A DNA stretch of 64,000 nt, taken from assembly GCF_001401805.1 (NCBI RefSeq), contig NZ_LKDW01000008.1, positions 62,001 to 126,000 of the forward strand, written 5' to 3'. Of the stretch, positions 26,195 to 34,665 are shown piece after piece (the first letter of the stretch is position 1; the number at the start of each line of letters is the position of its first letter). The notes beneath the pieces were generated by a model. That model saw only the letters and a list, made by a program, of their open reading frames with translations, was not told the DNA's origin and did no database searches. The stretch is from Pseudoalteromonas sp. P1-25 (GTDB lineage Bacteria > Pseudomonadota > Gammaproteobacteria > Enterobacterales > Alteromonadaceae). A program made the position numbers and the translations under genes.

Positions 26195-26896
26195 TTAATC
26201 GAGTTTAGATTCAATCAGCTCAAGCGCTTCTTCTAAAATGGTTTCTACTGCTTGTTTAGCGCGCTCTGGGTTACGCGATTTAATCGTATCTAAAATGTCA
26301 GCGTGTTTTGCAACGTCCGCCCCTGGCACACCTTTAATATGATTGGTATAGCGAATACTTACACGTAGCGCGGTGCTAATAAATTCTGTTAACTGCACAA
26401 AAAAACGGTTATTACTGGCCACTAAAATACTAGTATGAAAAGCAATATCTGCCTCTAATGGGTCATCTAAGCCTTGATCTGCATCGGCCATACGGGCAAG
26501 TGCGTTGTCTATTTCAGCAAGTTGTTCGGCGTTGGCATTTTCAGCAGCTAAGGCGGCAGCTTGTGGCTCAAGTGCTACACGTACTTGTGTAAACTCTTTT
26601 AATAAAGAAAGTGACGGTTTACTGCTTAAAATCCAGCGTAATACGTCGGTGTCAAACATATTCCAGCTGCTTTCTGGCAGTACGCGAATACCTTGCTTAG
26701 GGCGAGAAGATATTAAACCCTTAGCAGAGAGCATTTTGACGGCTTCGCGCGTGGCACTGCGACTCACATCGTATTTTACGCATAGGTCAGCTTCTGAGGG
26801 CAGGCCTTCGTTAACTGGGTATACGCCACGCACAATTGCAAAGCCTAAATCATGGGTTAATTGTTGTGTTAAGTTTTGACGAGGTTGGCTTTTCAT
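26195..26896 (-). CDS. GntR-family transcriptional regulator, FadR subfamily
   Basis: DNA-binding regulator of 233 residues. The winged helix-turn-helix occupies about 8-73 (LPSEADLCVKYDVSRSATREAV in outline, then RPKQGIRVLP). The all-helical FCD ligand domain spans about 90-220, with metal/ligand histidines likely in AFHTSILVAS and ADVAKHADIL. This architecture matches regulators of sugar-acid and galactonate genes (DgoR, UxuR type). It is divergent from the SDR-dgoK pair and sits mid-cluster, so it is the best candidate to bind the shared AT-rich operators. Its own upstream region carries two TATCATAT cores. Confidence 0.85.
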   Translation of the reverse strand: MKSQPRQNLTQQLTHDLGFAIVRGVYPVNEGLPSEADLCVKYDVSRSATREAVKMLSAKGLISSRPKQGIRVLPESSWNMFDTDVLRWILSSKPSLSLLKEFTQVRVALEPQAAALAAENANAEQLAEIDNALARMADADQGLDDPLEADIAFHTSILVASNNRFFVQLTEFISTALRVSIRYTNHIKGVPGADVAKHADILDTIKSRNPERAKQAVETILEEALELIESKLD

Positions 26897-26924
26897 TGAG
26901 CGGTATCCGAGTGAGTTATTGCTT

Positions 26925-26948
26925 TATTATATATCATATATCATATTA
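26925..26948. promoter_or_regulatory. Operator-like repeats upstream of the GntR gene
   Basis: The segment contains TATATATCATA and TATATCATATTA, two copies of a TATCATAT core matching the complement of the galE site. It lies 28 bases upstream of the GntR start, between it and the SDR gene, consistent with autoregulation. Confidence 0.45.
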
Positions 26949-27073
26949 ATGTACGAAAGGATATGTTATAAACTTTGCTAAAGGCAAGTATTTTAACACA
27001 GCTGTAATAGTAATCTCTTTAGCAAATAATTATAAGTACTAAGAGAAGCAGTTTGTATTATGGAGAAACGCAT

Positions 27074-27832
27074 TTGAATAATCACGCTCAGTACCCCAGT
27101 ATTTCTGGCAAAGTTGTTTTTATTACTGGGGGGGCTTCAGGCATTGGCCGAGCAATGGTAAAAGCATTTGCCGCTCAGTCTGCCAAAATAGCCTTTATAG
27201 ATATTAATAACGACGCTGCTCAATCTCTTATTGCCTCATTGCCTAACGCTAAATTATGGTTTAGACAGGTTGATGTTACCGACTCAAATGCTTTGCAGCA
27301 ATCTTTGGTAGATGCATGCGCTGAACTAGGGGCTATCAATGTTCTGGTAAACAATGTAGCCAACGACCGCCGCCAAGCCAGTGAAGATGTTACTGTCCAA
27401 GATTGGGACCAATGCCTACAAATTAACTTAAATCCGGCGTTTTTTGCCTCGCAAGTTGCTATGTCTTTTATGAAAAGCGAAGGCGCGGGGAGTATTATTA
27501 ATTTTAGCTCTATCAATGCCATTATGGGGCAGCCGCAAATGGCGGGTTATGTTACAGCAAAGGCTGGCTTAATCGGCATGACTAAGGCACTTGCTCGCGA
27601 TTATGGTGAGTTTGGCATAAGAGTAAATGCTATCTTGCCGGGTTGGGTTGCCACCGACCGCCAATTAGCCAGTTGGTTTACTAAAGAAGAGCAAGTGAAG
27701 TGGATGGAAGCCATGGCACTTAAAAAGTTAGTAACCCCTGAAGATGTGGCTAACTTGGCACTTTTTTTAGCTGCCGACGAAAGCAGTATGATCACAGGTC
27801 AAGGCATTAAAATTGACGGTGGGAGGCTCTAA
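27074..27832 (+). CDS. Short-chain dehydrogenase/reductase, possible sugar dehydrogenase
   Basis: Classical SDR of 252 residues. The NAD(P) loop is TGGASGIG (about 18-25), followed by NNVAND in place of NNAG and an active site S-Y-K with YVTAKAG. The C terminus ends TGQGIKIDGGRL. The start is a TTG at 27074 with TGGAGA 8 bases upstream. The stop is 1 base from the next start, coupling it to dgoK. Context suggests oxidation of galactose (galactose 1-dehydrogenase) or of galactonate, feeding the De Ley-Doudoroff path, but the substrate cannot be read from the sequence. Confidence 0.8.
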   Translation: MNNHAQYPSISGKVVFITGGASGIGRAMVKAFAAQSAKIAFIDINNDAAQSLIASLPNAKLWFRQVDVTDSNALQQSLVDACAELGAINVLVNNVANDRRQASEDVTVQDWDQCLQINLNPAFFASQVAMSFMKSEGAGSIINFSSINAIMGQPQMAGYVTAKAGLIGMTKALARDYGEFGIRVNAILPGWVATDRQLASWFTKEEQVKWMEAMALKKLVTPEDVANLALFLAADESSMITGQGIKIDGGRL

Positions 27833-27833
27833 G

Positions 27834-28784
27834 TTGCAGCACTTAAACCTTTTTATAGCCGTAGATTGGGGCACGAGTCATTTACGCGCTTATTTATGCA
27901 GCGTAAATACCACAGGGCAATTAACGCTAATTGCTCAGCGCGACGGCCCAGGTGTGATTAGAGATAAACAAAATTTTGAACACACTTTAATTGGTGTCGT
28001 TGCACCATGGACCAGTGAATACGGCGTTTTACCTATTTATATGGCTGGGCAAATCACCTCAAGTATTGGCTGGAAAGAGACCCCTTATTTGGCGTGCCCT
28101 ATAAACCCCGAAAGCCTACTCAGTGGCGCAATTAACTTTGATTGCGCAGGTAATAAAGTCAGTGCCTTGCCTGGCACAAAGTGTACATTAAAAAACAATT
28201 TATTTGATGTAATGCGCGGCGAAGAACTGCAAATTTTAGGGTTTTTAAAACAAAATCCGACCTATCAGCACGGTGAGGTACTCATTTGTTTACCCGGTAC
28301 CCATACTAAATGGGTGCTGTTAAAAGATGGCCATATTATCTGTTTTAAAACCGCAATGACGGGCGAATTATACGACTTGCTATGCCATCAAAGTGTACTT
28401 ATTCCTAACGATTGTGAGGCAGGGGAGTTTGATTGGCATGCCTTTGAGCAAGGTTGTGAACTTACCCTAGGCAGTGACAGCGGTAATTTGGCGCATGGTA
28501 TTTTTAGTGTCCGTACGCGCCAGCTTTCAAAAGAGCTAACCCCCGTGCAAGCCAAGGCGTATTTGTCGGGCGTGTTAATAGGTAGTGATGTACGCGCAGC
28601 ACGCCATGCCAGCGAATGGCAATTAGTGAATAACTCTAAAGTGGTGGTTATTGGCACAGAGCAACTAAATACCTGTTTTACCCATGCGTTAAATTGCATT
28701 GGTGTGCAATGTTTAGAGTTTGACGTGAAAGAGGCTACGTTAAGTGGTTTTAACTACTTATTTAATAGTAATAAAACCAAGTAA
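27834..28784 (+). CDS. dgoK: 2-dehydro-3-deoxygalactonokinase
   Basis: Kinase of the DgoK family, phosphorylating 2-keto-3-deoxygalactonate. The N-terminal ASKHA phosphate loop reads IAVDWGTSHLRAYL (about 7-20). Later blocks are GPGVIRD, AGQITSSIGWKETPY, CLPGTHTKWV (about 153-162) and FKTAMTGELYDLL. The TTG start at 27834 is preferred since GGGAGG lies 7 bases upstream within the end of the SDR gene, giving 316 residues. The companion galactonate dehydratase and KDPGal aldolase are absent from this window, so they must be encoded elsewhere or the path is partial. Confidence 0.88.
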   Translation: MQHLNLFIAVDWGTSHLRAYLCSVNTTGQLTLIAQRDGPGVIRDKQNFEHTLIGVVAPWTSEYGVLPIYMAGQITSSIGWKETPYLACPINPESLLSGAINFDCAGNKVSALPGTKCTLKNNLFDVMRGEELQILGFLKQNPTYQHGEVLICLPGTHTKWVLLKDGHIICFKTAMTGELYDLLCHQSVLIPNDCEAGEFDWHAFEQGCELTLGSDSGNLAHGIFSVRTRQLSKELTPVQAKAYLSGVLIGSDVRAARHASEWQLVNNSKVVVIGTEQLNTCFTHALNCIGVQCLEFDVKEATLSGFNYLFNSNKTK

Positions 28785-28788
28785 ATAT

Positions 28789-28828
28789 AAAAAAGCCCCT
28801 AATATTGATTGTGCAATTATTGGGGGCT
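28789..28828 (-). terminator. Terminator for glpD (and possibly dgoK)
   Basis: AGCCCC(T)AATA and TATTGGGGGCT form a stem around an AT loop. On the minus strand a run of six T follows, so it best serves glpD. Confidence 0.8.
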
Positions 28829-28871
28829 AGTTCTTAAATTAAGTAAGGGGGAAATTGGCTGTAGCCTGCTG

Positions 28872-30377
28872 TCAGGCTGTTTTAGCCCCTTGGTTTTGCG
28901 CAATATAATGATTAAGCGTGGCCACTTGCGCGTCATTAAAACGCAGGCCTAATTTACTTCTGCGCCATAAAATGTTGTAAGAGTTGCCCGCCCATTCTTC
29001 GTTTAGTAAGTAATCGACTTCTGCTGCAAATAAGCCATGGCCAAAGTCTTGGCCTAAATCACTTAGCTGGGTTGCATTGCCTAAAATTAATTTTGCACGA
29101 GTCCCGTAGGTACGTACAAAACGTTTAAGAGTGATCTCTGGTAACCAACTATAAGCCGTTTTAAGCTCATTAGTGAGTGCTTCTACCGAGCTAAAATCGC
29201 CACCAGGCAGTGCGCTGTGTTTAGTCCATGCTGCACTCATTTGCGGGTAAAACTCTTCAAGTTTATTCACCGCAGCTTCGGCAAGTTTACGGTAGGTAGT
29301 AATTTTACCACCAAACACACTTAACAGGGGTGTGTGTTTGCCTTCGCTTGATAGCTCTAACTTGTAATCTCGCGTTACTTTTTGTGCATTAACTGACTCG
29401 TCATCAAGCAGTGGGCGCACACCCGAAAAGGTATGTACTATGTCTTCGCGCTTAATGTGGTTTTTAAAGTAGCTGTTAGTAATATTAATTAAGTAGTCGA
29501 TTTCTTCATTGCTGATTTTCACATCTTGCGCTGCGCCTTTGTGTTCAACATCGGTGGTGCCTACCAGTGAGTAATCATCTTCAAACGGTATAACAAACAC
29601 AATACGCTGATCTTTATTTTGTAAAATATATGCTTGTTTTTCATCGTGAATTCGCGGCACTACAATGTGGCTGCCTTTTACAAGGCGAATATTTTGAGGT
29701 GACTTTTCTATCAGGGCTTCGTCAAATAGTTTAGCAACCCACGGACCTGCGGCATTTACAATGCCTTTGGCTTTAATCGTCTGTTGCGACTTAGTTTGCG
29801 GTTGCTCAAGCGTTACCTGCCATTGGTTATCAATGCGTTTTGCACTGACACACTTGGTTTGCGTAGCAATGGTCGCGCCTTTATCTTGAGCGGCTAGGGC
29901 GTTTAAAATAACTAAACGAGAGTCATCAACCCAGCCATCTGAGTATTCAAACCCTTTTGTAATTGAAGGTTCTAATACGCTGTTTTCACCAAACGTAATG
30001 CCACGCGAACCAGCAAGTGTTTCGCGCTTAGCTAGGTTGTCGTACATAAATAAGCCAATGCGGATCATCCATGCTGGGCGTAGGTGCGATTGGTGCGGTA
30101 GCCTAAAGGTGAGCGGCCACATAATGTGCGGGGCATTTTTAAGCAGCACTTCACGCTCTGCAAGTGCTTCTTTTACTAATCTAAATTCGTAATGCTCAAG
30201 GTAGCGTAAACCGCCGTGGATCAGCTTAGAACTATTTGAAGACGTTGCACTGGCAAGGTCTGATTGTTCGCACAAAAGCACCTTTAATCCTCTGCCTGCT
30301 GCATCAGCTGCTATTCCAGTGCCGTTTACACCGCCACCGACGACAAGTAAGTCGTATTCGTTATCTGCTAATTCCAC
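28872..30377 (-). CDS. glpD: Aerobic glycerol-3-phosphate dehydrogenase
   Basis: FAD-dependent, membrane-associated enzyme oxidising glycerol 3-phosphate to dihydroxyacetone phosphate and passing electrons to quinone. Length 501 equals E. coli GlpD. The dinucleotide loop is LLVVGGGVNGTGIAADAAGRGL (about 9-30, in outline), then SSNSSKLIHGGLRYLEHYEF. KITTYRKLAE near residue 360 is the DAO-family C-terminal signature. The start is GTG with AAAAAGG upstream. An operator-like palindrome overlaps its leader. It lies downstream of glpK with a 198-base gap. Confidence 0.95.
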   Translation of the reverse strand: MELADNEYDLLVVGGGVNGTGIAADAAGRGLKVLLCEQSDLASATSSNSSKLIHGGLRYLEHYEFRLVKEALAEREVLLKNAPHIMWPLTFRLPHQSHLRPAWMIRIGLFMYDNLAKRETLAGSRGITFGENSVLEPSITKGFEYSDGWVDDSRLVILNALAAQDKGATIATQTKCVSAKRIDNQWQVTLEQPQTKSQQTIKAKGIVNAAGPWVAKLFDEALIEKSPQNIRLVKGSHIVVPRIHDEKQAYILQNKDQRIVFVIPFEDDYSLVGTTDVEHKGAAQDVKISNEEIDYLINITNSYFKNHIKREDIVHTFSGVRPLLDDESVNAQKVTRDYKLELSSEGKHTPLLSVFGGKITTYRKLAEAAVNKLEEFYPQMSAAWTKHSALPGGDFSSVEALTNELKTAYSWLPEITLKRFVRTYGTRAKLILGNATQLSDLGQDFGHGLFAAEVDYLLNEEWAGNSYNILWRRSKLGLRFNDAQVATLNHYIAQNQGAKTA

Positions 30378-30390
30378 CGAGCTAACCTTT

Positions 30391-30409
30391 TTATTTGTAA
30401 TATAAATAA
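30391..30409. promoter_or_regulatory. Operator-like palindrome just upstream of glpD
   Basis: TTATTTGTAATATAAATAA, a 9+1+9 near-palindrome with one mismatch per arm pair, matching the TonB-receptor and galE sites. It lies only 13 bases from the GTG start, so binding there would overlap the transcript start or leader. Confidence 0.6.
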
Positions 30410-30430
30410 GACATATAACATCATAAAGCG

Positions 30431-30459
30431 GCGGTTCTTATTTGACAATAGATAACCGC
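30431..30459. repeat. Inverted repeat in the glpK-glpD gap
   Basis: GCGGTT and AACCGC flank a 17-base AT-rich loop. A second stem (AGCCGCC/TAGCGGCT, about 30548-30570) follows glpK. Neither has a good T-run on the minus strand. Confidence 0.35.
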
Positions 30460-30575
30460 GCTTTTTGCGTGTTAATTTTTAATCCTGATCTTTTTAAAAC
30501 ATACAGCGTACAACGCGCTATTTAGCTGACTTTGTTTATGTTTGATAAGCCGCCAACTTTATTAGCGGCTAGTTT

Positions 30576-32078
30576 TTATTGCTGTTGGCAATCGTCACTA
30601 GATAAACGCACTTGCGCTACACAGTGCTGCCATTTTGCGTATAAATCATTACGCTCGTCAGCGCTCATTACTGGCTCAAAGCGACGGTCACAGGTCCACA
30701 TTTTTGCTAATTGCTCCGTTGACTCATACACACCGGTTTGTAGGCCTGCTAAGTATGCTACGCCTAAAGAGGTGGTTTCGGTCACTGTTGGGCGCTCTAC
30801 GGTTGCGCCTAAAATGTTTGATAAAAAGGCAAGTACCCAGTTATTTTTAACCATACCGCCATCAACCCTTAACACACTTGGGCGTAAGCCATCACGCTCC
30901 ATTGCTTTTTGTAAGTCTTTGGTTTGATATCCAACCGATTGCAACGCCGCAGCCACAATGGTGCTAATGCCTGAGTCGCGCGTTAAACCTAAAATAGCGC
31001 CCCGTGCATTTGGGTCCCAATACGGCGCACCTAAACCTGTAAACGAAGGCACTAAAAATACCCCATGGTCGAGCGGTACATCTTTTACTAACGATTCGCT
31101 CTCGCCGGCATGGCTTAATAGTTTTAGGCCTTCAACAATCCACTGCATAGTGGCGCCTGCCATAAAAATACTGCCTTCAATGGCGTAAGTAGGCTTACCA
31201 TTTAATCTATAAGCAACCGTAGTCAGTAAGCGGTTTTCAGAGGTAAGCGCTTTTTCGCCGGTATTAAGCATTAAAAAACAGCCCGTACCATAGGTGCTTT
31301 TCGCCATGCCTTGTTCAAAACATGCGTGGCCCACAAGGGCTGCTTGTTGGTCGCCGGCAATACCACATACACGTATTGGCGCGCCAAAAATATCGTCGCT
31401 GGTTGAGCCAAATTCGTCGGCTGAGTCCATTACTTGCGGCAGCATAGATTCAGGAATTTCGAATAAATCGAGTAACTCTTCATCCCATTGCTGAGTATGG
31501 ATATTAAATAACATAGTGCGTGATGCGTTAGTTGCATCGGTACGGTGCTCTTTGCCACCCGTTAGGTGCCAAAGTAAATAGGTATCAACGGTGCCAAAAG
31601 CCAGTTCGCCTGCAAGGGCTTGTTCGCGTGCGCCTTCTACGTTGTCTAAAATCCAGCGTACTTTAGTAGCCGAAAAATACGGGTCTAGCAGTAAGCCGGT
31701 TTTATCACTTATGGTTTGGCAAAGCTCGTCAGTGCTTAGGCTTTCGCAGTAATCGCTGGTGCGGCGGTCTTGCCACACAATGGCGTTATAAATTGGTTTG
31801 CCGGTTTTTTTGTTCCACACTAAGGTGGTTTCACGTTGGTTGGTGATACCAATGGCAATAATTTCTTCAGGCTTTACGTTTTTATCGGCTAGCACTTTGC
31901 GGCTGGTACTTAGCACGGTTTGCCAAATATCGTTAGGGTCGTGTTCTACCCAGCCATTTTGCGGAAAATGCTGCGAAAATTCTTGCTGTGCTGTACCAAA
32001 AACGTCTGCATCTTTTGTAAACAAGATGGCCCGAGAGCTTGTGGTTCCTTGATCAATTGAGAGTATGTATTTGGACAT
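30576..32078 (-). CDS. glpK: Glycerol kinase
   Basis: FGGY-family kinase phosphorylating glycerol to glycerol 3-phosphate, 500 residues (E. coli 502). The N-terminal ATP loop is [15 protein letters not shown] (about 5-19), glycerol contacts lie in [28 protein letters not shown] (about 78-105, in outline) and the FGGY signature region is [28 protein letters not shown] (about 243-270, in outline). Transcribed ahead of glpD. Its upstream sequence has an AT-rich TATTTATGTTATTTATC stretch that partly resembles the cluster operator; no clear ribosome-binding site is visible. Confidence 0.96.
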   Translation of the reverse strand: MSKYILSIDQGTTSSRAILFTKDADVFGTAQQEFSQHFPQNGWVEHDPNDIWQTVLSTSRKVLADKNVKPEEIIAIGITNQRETTLVWNKKTGKPIYNAIVWQDRRTSDYCESLSTDELCQTISDKTGLLLDPYFSATKVRWILDNVEGAREQALAGELAFGTVDTYLLWHLTGGKEHRTDATNASRTMLFNIHTQQWDEELLDLFEIPESMLPQVMDSADEFGSTSDDIFGAPIRVCGIAGDQQAALVGHACFEQGMAKSTYGTGCFLMLNTGEKALTSENRLLTTVAYRLNGKPTYAIEGSIFMAGATMQWIVEGLKLLSHAGESESLVKDVPLDHGVFLVPSFTGLGAPYWDPNARGAILGLTRDSGISTIVAAALQSVGYQTKDLQKAMERDGLRPSVLRVDGGMVKNNWVLAFLSNILGATVERPTVTETTSLGVAYLAGLQTGVYESTEQLAKMWTCDRRFEPVMSADERNDLYAKWQHCVAQVRLSSDDCQQQ

Positions 32079-32081
32079 GAT

Positions 32082-32098
32082 ATTTATGTTATTTATCT
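32082..32098. promoter_or_regulatory. Weak operator-like site upstream of glpK
   Basis: ATTTATGTTATTTATCT keeps the left arm of the cluster motif but not the right. Followed by TTATCTTATATATGA. Listed because glpD and glpK would be expected to share a regulator; support is weak. Confidence 0.25.
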
Positions 32099-32247
32099 TA
32101 TCTTATATATGACTAGATTGCCTTTAACTAAGATTAATGGCAACGATTTTTTCTTAAAATAGCCGTTTAAAAAACAAACATACTGTTTTTATTTGCTAAC
32201 TCTTTTAAATAACAGGTGTTTATAGCAGCATTATTTTAAGTCCGAGT

Positions 32248-32271
32248 GCGGCTATTTATAAAAATAGCCGC
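32248..32271. repeat. Hairpin after the secreted hydrolase gene
   Basis: GCGGCTATTT-ATAA-AAATAGCCGC, a strong 10-bp stem 14 bases beyond the hydrolase stop. It probably ends the galETK-oxidoreductase-hydrolase transcript, though the T-run is missing. Confidence 0.5.
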
Positions 32272-32284
32272 TTAAAGCTTAATA

Positions 32285-33613
32285 TTACTTGGTGTGTGGT
32301 TTAGCTTGTTGCCAATCCATACCTGTAGAAAAACGATTATCAAACCCGTGCCATTGTGGCAGTGGCTTACCATCAACAATAGCTTGGTCGCCGTTTTGTG
32401 GTAAGTCTAGGTATTCACATTGGCTTGCAATGCCTTTTACATGGCAATCCATCATAGCAAGTACAAAGTGTTTGTTGGTCTCGTTTAGGGTGCGCATTGA
32501 CCACGATGGCTCGTAGTAATGGCCTATATCTAACTCGCTGCTACGTTTGGCAATAGCAGGCGCAGGGTGCGGCGCAATATTATGGCGGGCGTTTTTGTAG
32601 GTAAGCATGTACTTATCTTTGCTGCCCGTTTGGTCATAAAGGTGTTTAATACCTTCATAGCCGGATATATCGTCTAAGCTGCCCGCTACATAAAGCGAAG
32701 GCACTTTTATGTTTTGCATAGCACTGGCATTAAATAAGTTATGTTGCCCGCCCCAAGGCGCAAAGGCCACCATAGCTTTTATGCGTGTATCTACTTGTGG
32801 GTTTTTATATTGCCCACCAGCACAGCTATTGAGTAATTGCTGTACTTGCTTAATTTGTGCAGGGTCTTTTATACCGGTAAACATGGCGGTAGTTTGCTCG
32901 TTAAAATCATAACAGCCACCAATCGTATTAACTGCGCCAAAACCACCCATAGAGTAACCAATTACGCCTGCGTTTTTGTTATCTACTTGCTTGCTGGCAA
33001 AGTTGTTTTGTTCATTAAAGTAGTTAAGTACAAATTGCTGATCGCGTGAGCGGTTAATAAGGGTACTAAAAAAGCCCGAAAACGGCGCATTTTTAAAATC
33101 AACATCGGCATTGGTTGAGTCGGTATGATCTATGGCTGCCACAATGTATCCGTGCGATGCTAAATGTTCGCCCAAGTAATACATAATTGTACGATAGCCG
33201 GTATACCCGTGCGAGAGCACAATAACGGGATAGTGCTCTTTGTTATTTATAGCTACATCGCGCATGGCATCAGCTTGTAAGGTAAACCCTTTACCTGTAC
33301 GGGTTATGTCGCTGTAGCTGGTTAAGGGTGCGTTTGCACTGTTTGCTGCCGGGTACCACACTTCTACCTTTAAGGGGCGATCTTTTTGAGTTTGGGTTGC
33401 AGGGTCAAACTGTGCGGGATTTACTAAATCAAGCGTTTGTACGCCAACGCTGTAATTCCCTTTAGCAGCAAGCTCAGGAAGTACTTCGCTGGTTAAAGGT
33501 GGGTAGAGTTGCTCAGGCGTTTTTTGAGCTGCAAAAACAGTACTTGCTGTTAAGCAGCCAGTCGCTAGCAGCAAGGCTTTTGAAAGCGCCTTTAAAGTGT
33601 GTGTGCTTGTCAT
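32285..33613 (-). CDS. Secreted alpha/beta hydrolase (dienelactone hydrolase / PAF-acetylhydrolase-like)
   Basis: Periplasmic or secreted serine hydrolase, 442 residues. A signal peptide ends TVFA-A near residue 28. The fold is shown by PVIVLSHGYTGYRTIMYYLGEHLASHGYIV (oxyanion region, about 128-157, in outline), the nucleophile elbow GYSMGGFG (about 219-226) and a late KNARHNIAPH histidine. The pattern is shared with platelet-activating-factor acetylhydrolases and chlorophyllase-like lipases. It is the last gene of the galETK transcript, 31 bases after the oxidoreductase gene. An ester-linked galactoside such as a galactolipid would be a fitting substrate, but this is a guess. Confidence 0.8.
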   Translation of the reverse strand: MTSTHTLKALSKALLLATGCLTASTVFAAQKTPEQLYPPLTSEVLPELAAKGNYSVGVQTLDLVNPAQFDPATQTQKDRPLKVEVWYPAANSANAPLTSYSDITRTGKGFTLQADAMRDVAINNKEHYPVIVLSHGYTGYRTIMYYLGEHLASHGYIVAAIDHTDSTNADVDFKNAPFSGFFSTLINRSRDQQFVLNYFNEQNNFASKQVDNKNAGVIGYSMGGFGAVNTIGGCYDFNEQTTAMFTGIKDPAQIKQVQQLLNSCAGGQYKNPQVDTRIKAMVAFAPWGGQHNLFNASAMQNIKVPSLYVAGSLDDISGYEGIKHLYDQTGSKDKYMLTYKNARHNIAPHPAPAIAKRSSELDIGHYYEPSWSMRTLNETNKHFVLAMMDCHVKGIASQCEYLDLPQNGDQAIVDGKPLPQWHGFDNRFSTGMDWQQAKPHTK

Positions 33614-33644
33614 TGTGTATCCTTGTTGTGTGTATTTTTTATTA

Positions 33645-34646
33645 TTAACCTAGCTCATGGGTTTCAACGCTATCACTGTATTTAAGCTGCCACTGCGCAC
33701 GAAGCGTATCCATTATGTGCATTACCCGCAGGCTGGTACTCAGTGGTAATACATTGCTTTGTGTTTGTTGTTGTAAAATACATTCGCTAACGTGAGCAAT
33801 TTCAAATTTAAAGTTTTCATCGTCATTAAAGCTAAAATCAAAATGCTGCACTTGTTGTGCGTTTAAATGAAGCTCTAACGACTGCGCACCGACAAAGTCA
33901 GCAATGCGAATATATCCGTGCTCCCCTAAAACAAAGGCTTCGGTAGGGCCACTTTGTTGTAATGCGCTACTAAGCTGTGCAAATTGCCCTTGGCCGTAAT
34001 TTATAAGGGTTACACTGCGCTCATCTACGCCAGTTGTGCTTTTATGTACTAATGATTTAATTTGCTCAGGGGCTTTATTAAATACCACATCGGCAATTGA
34101 TATAGGGTAAATACCTAAATCAAGCAATGCGCCACCTGCGGTCGCTGGGTTCATTAAGCGGTGCGAGTCAGCAAAGTTGCCCGCTAAGCTAAAGTTGGCA
34201 TTCACACTGTGTACTTTGCCTATTACGCCCTCACTTAATAGCTGCTGCAGTTTTACTATGGCAGGTAAAAAGCGCATCCATACACCTTCCATTAAAAAGC
34301 AGTTTTGGTGCTCGGCTAACTGGCTAAGGGTAGTGAGTTGCTGTGCATTAACCGTAATGGGTTTTTCGCTGAGTACATGCTTATTGTGCATTAAGCATTG
34401 CGCAATGGTTTTAAAGTGTTGCTCGTGGGTATTGGCAATATAAATGGCGTCAATGTGTGGGCATTGCATAAGAGCTTGGTAGCTCTCATAGCCTTTAATA
34501 CAATAGTGTGTGGCAAATTCATTTGCGCGCTGCTCGCTTGTAGATGCTGCGCCAATAAGCTGAGCATTGGCGCAATGCGTAATGCTTTTAGCAAAGGTGT
34601 GAGCAATATTGCCACACCCAATAATACCCCAATTAACCTTTGCCAT
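33645..34646 (-). CDS. Gfo/Idh/MocA-family NAD(P)-dependent oxidoreductase
   Basis: Two-domain sugar-type dehydrogenase of 333 residues. The N-terminal Rossmann fold starts WGIIGCGNIAHTFAKSI (about 5-21), with the catalytic lysine motif SEKPITVNAQQ (about 94-104, K at EKP). The C-terminal domain begins near GGALLDLGIYPI (about 169-180). The pattern resembles the dihydrodiol/xylose dehydrogenase branch. It lies 19 bases after galK, so it belongs to the gal operon; it may oxidise a galactose derivative. It has AAGGAAT as ribosome-binding site. Confidence 0.87.
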   Translation of the reverse strand: MAKVNWGIIGCGNIAHTFAKSITHCANAQLIGAASTSEQRANEFATHYCIKGYESYQALMQCPHIDAIYIANTHEQHFKTIAQCLMHNKHVLSEKPITVNAQQLTTLSQLAEHQNCFLMEGVWMRFLPAIVKLQQLLSEGVIGKVHSVNANFSLAGNFADSHRLMNPATAGGALLDLGIYPISIADVVFNKAPEQIKSLVHKSTTGVDERSVTLINYGQGQFAQLSSALQQSGPTEAFVLGEHGYIRIADFVGAQSLELHLNAQQVQHFDFSFNDDENFKFEIAHVSECILQQQTQSNVLPLSTSLRVMHIMDTLRAQWQLKYSDSVETHELG

Positions 34647-34665
34647 GCTTATTCCTTAATGATGT

